From: an uncultured Clostridia bacterium
Lineage (GTDB): Bacteria; Bacillota_A; Clostridia; Oscillospirales; Oscillospiraceae
Direction: 5' to 3'
Length of the DNA: 6,710 bases
Assembly: GCA_947167435.1 (NCBI GenBank)
Contig: CAMVIC010000083.1
Location: 1 to 6,710 of the forward strand
A program made the translations under genes and the position numbers. The notes below the pieces were generated by a model that saw nothing but the letters and a program-made list of their open reading frames with translations, did no database searches and was not told the DNA's origin. This document shows, piece after piece, positions 5,063 through 6,710 of this stretch (position 1 is its first letter; each line of letters opens with the position of its first letter).

Positions 5063-6710
5063 CTAAACAATGCGCTTGAACATTTTGTCCAGGTCCGTGC
5101 GGCTCAGCACCACGGAGACGGGGCGGCCGTGGGGGCAGTACTTCACCCTGCCGGACAGCACCGCCTGCACAACCCGCTCCCGCTCGGCGTCGGTGGTGTC
5201 CCAGCCGGCCTTGATGGCGGCCTTGCAGGCCACGGTGTGCAGAATCTCGTCCCGGGCGCTTTTGGCGTCCGGAGCCTTGCCCCGGCGGAGCCTGTCCAGA
5301 ATCTCCTCCACGGCGGCGGAGGCGTCGGCGGCCAGGATGTCCGCCGGGACGGCGCGGATGATATAGTCCGCCTCCCCGAAGGGCTCGATCTCAAAGCCCA
5401 GCTCCTGCAGCAGTTCTCCGTTCTGCGTCAGCAGCTCCGCGTCCTCCGGGTTGAGCCGAAGGGTGGCGGGAGTCAGCAGGGTCTGGGACAGAATGGGATG
5501 ATCCAGGGCCTCGAGCCGGTCAAAGTTCATGCGCTCGTGGGCGGCGTGCTTGTCGATCATGATCAGGGATTCGCCCACCTCGACGAGGATGTAGGTTTTC
5601 ATGGCCTCTCCCAAGATTTTGTGGTCGGGGACGGCCGGAGTTTCCACATTTTGAACAGGTTTTTCCACAGGGGCGCTGCCGGAAGATACGGAGGGGGCGC
5701 TTTGGACGCTTCCCGACGGGGTGGCAGCGGGCCGGGCGGACAGGTCCAGACGAAGCTGCTCCGACGCGTCCGGACTGCGCAGGGTCATGACGCCCGGAAC
5801 AGGCCGGGGAGCCGGCTCCTGCGCGGGCATGCGGGGGGCTGCGGCGGTTGTCCGGGCCGGGGCGGCGGGTCTGGGGGCGTAGCCGTTGTCCCGGAAGCTC
5901 TGGGCGCTCATGCTCTGATAGAAATCCGCCCTGGGCTCGATCACCTTCCGGGTGGAGGCGGAGGGCTCCACCGCGGCGGTCCGGTTTTCCCGGCTCAGGG
6001 TCATCAGCACCGCGTTGTACACCAGGTCGAAGACCTGCTTTTCAAAGGAGAATTTCACCTCGGTCTTGGCCGGGTGCACGTTTACGTCCACGCTGGCGCG
6101 GCTCATGTCCAGATACAGTACGCAGGCGGGATAGCGCCCGGTGAGCAGGGTGTTTTTATAGGCCTGCTCCACGGCGGCCTGCAGAAGCTGGGAGCGGATG
6201 TTTCTTCCGTTGCAGAAAAAGAACTGGGAGGAGCGGTTGCCCCGCCCGGCGGAGGGGGAAGACACAAAGCCCGTCACCTGCATGCCGGAAAATTCGCTTT
6301 CGCAGCGAAGCAGCGTGGAGGCCAGCTCCCGCCCCAGCAGCGTGTATACGCAGGAGTCCTGCCGCCCGTCTCCGGGGGAGAAGAATTCCTCCCGCCCGTC
6401 CCGGATGAGGCGCACGGACAGCTCCGGCCGGCCCAGGGCGCAGCGCAGGGCGGTCTGCACGCAGGCGGAGGCCTCCGCCCGGTCGGATTTGAGGAATTTC
6501 AGCCGGGCCGGGGTGTTGTAGAACAGGTCCCGCACGATCATGGTGGTGCCCTCCGGGCAGCCGATGGGGCCCATGTCCTGAATGTCACCGGCCGCCAGGG
6601 TCACCAGGGTGCCCTCGGCGGCGCCTTTCTGGCGGGTGGTGAGCTCAATATGGGACACGGCGGAGATGGCCGCCAGCGCCTCACCGCGAAAGCCCATGGT
6701 GCCGATGGCC
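5063..6710 (-). CDS. mutL: DNA mismatch repair protein MutL, 5'-truncated by window edge
   Basis: MutL is the GHKL ATPase that links MutS mismatch recognition to strand incision. The window holds the last 548 codons; roughly the first 90 residues, with the first two ATPase motifs, lie beyond the right edge. Seen: GFRGEAL (6674-6694), the region EGTTMIVRDLFYNTPARLKF, and DVNVHPAKTEVKF of the transducer domain. A Pro/Ala/Ser-rich linker follows at about 5630-5985. The C-terminal endonuclease-type domain contains DKHAAHERMNFD (5519-5554), the clamp-binding-like QTLLTP (5468-5485), ACKAAIKA (5207-5230), CPHGRP (5120-5137) and a terminal MFKRIV. These motifs mark the nicking form of MutL found in bacteria without MutH. 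One motif position is Asp where Glu is usual. The TAG stop overlaps a possible GTG start of miaA by one base. mutS is expected upstream, outside the window. Confidence 0.97.
   Translation of the reverse strand, partial: AIGTMGFRGEALAAISAVSHIELTTRQKGAAEGTLVTLAAGDIQDMGPIGCPEGTTMIVRDLFYNTPARLKFLKSDRAEASACVQTALRCALGRPELSVRLIRDGREEFFSPGDGRQDSCVYTLLGRELASTLLRCESEFSGMQVTGFVSSPSAGRGNRSSQFFFCNGRNIRSQLLQAAVEQAYKNTLLTGRYPACVLYLDMSRASVDVNVHPAKTEVKFSFEKQVFDLVYNAVLMTLSRENRTAAVEPSASTRKVIEPRADFYQSMSAQSFRDNGYAPRPAAPARTTAAAPRMPAQEPAPRPVPGVMTLRSPDASEQLRLDLSARPAATPSGSVQSAPSVSSGSAPVEKPVQNVETPAVPDHKILGEAMKTYILVEVGESLIMIDKHAAHERMNFDRLEALDHPILSQTLLTPATLRLNPEDAELLTQNGELLQELGFEIEPFGEADYIIRAVPADILAADASAAVEEILDRLRRGKAPDAKSARDEILHTVACKAAIKAGWDTTDAERERVVQAVLSGRVKYCPHGRPVSVVLSRTDLDKMFKRIV

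Noticed and set aside
2967..5066. An open frame of about 700 codons on the plus strand, antisense to sepF, yggS and miaA
   Set aside because: It crosses three well-identified minus-strand genes, has no recognisable domain, and its Gly/Leu/His/Ala-rich composition is what the complement of GC-rich codons gives. It is a shadow frame.
1..6710. Search for CRISPR arrays, tRNA genes, insertion sequences, attachment sites and defence or biosynthetic genes
   Set aside because: No direct repeats, tRNA-like folds, transposase motifs or terminal inverted repeats were seen. About 97% of the window is accounted for by six housekeeping genes, so no novel system is claimed.

Overview
This is an ordinary, gene-dense stretch of bacterial chromosome. 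All six genes lie on the minus strand, so transcription runs from the right edge of the window to the left. In transcription order they are: mutL (missing its N-terminus, cut by the right edge), miaA, a YggS/YlmE-family PLP protein, sepF, divIVA, and ileS (missing its C-terminus, cut by the left edge). The first five genes are packed with overlaps or gaps of about 45 nt or less and look like one operon. The only sizeable non-coding gap is 126 nt, between divIVA and ileS. I see no RNA genes, mobile elements, CRISPR arrays or phage genes.

The host is most likely a GC-rich Bacillota of class Clostridia, perhaps Oscillospirales/Oscillospiraceae. SepF and DivIVA encoded together point to a Gram-positive lineage. 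The adjacent yggS-sepF-divIVA-ileS order matches the ylmE-ylmF-(ylmG-ylmH)-divIVA-ileS block known from Bacillus and relatives. MutL carries the C-terminal endonuclease motifs typical of bacteria without MutH. The IleRS is the common bacterial type. The family-level placement is inferred from GC content and gene order and is tentative.

Region by region: 5063-6710 holds the 3' part of mutL (mismatch repair). miaA (tRNA A37 prenylation) begins at or just after the mutL stop, and yggS (PLP homeostasis) follows three bases after miaA. A strong ribosome-binding site then precedes sepF (FtsZ membrane anchor), followed by divIVA (polar/septal coiled-coil scaffold), whose real start is probably an internal ATG at 2705. 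A 126-nt spacer with a strong GC-rich stem-loop leads into ileS. No T-box is recognisable in that spacer.

Functionally the block joins DNA repair, tRNA modification, cofactor homeostasis, cell division and tRNA charging. Such mixing is typical of housekeeping operons, and I found no evidence of a novel defence, mobile or biosynthetic system. Points worth a second look are the altered KMSKS signature in IleRS (AMHKS), the missing ylmG/ylmH, the T-box-free ileS leader, two uncertain starts, a Glu-to-Asp change in the MutL endonuclease motif, and the loss of conserved glycines in the SepF core.
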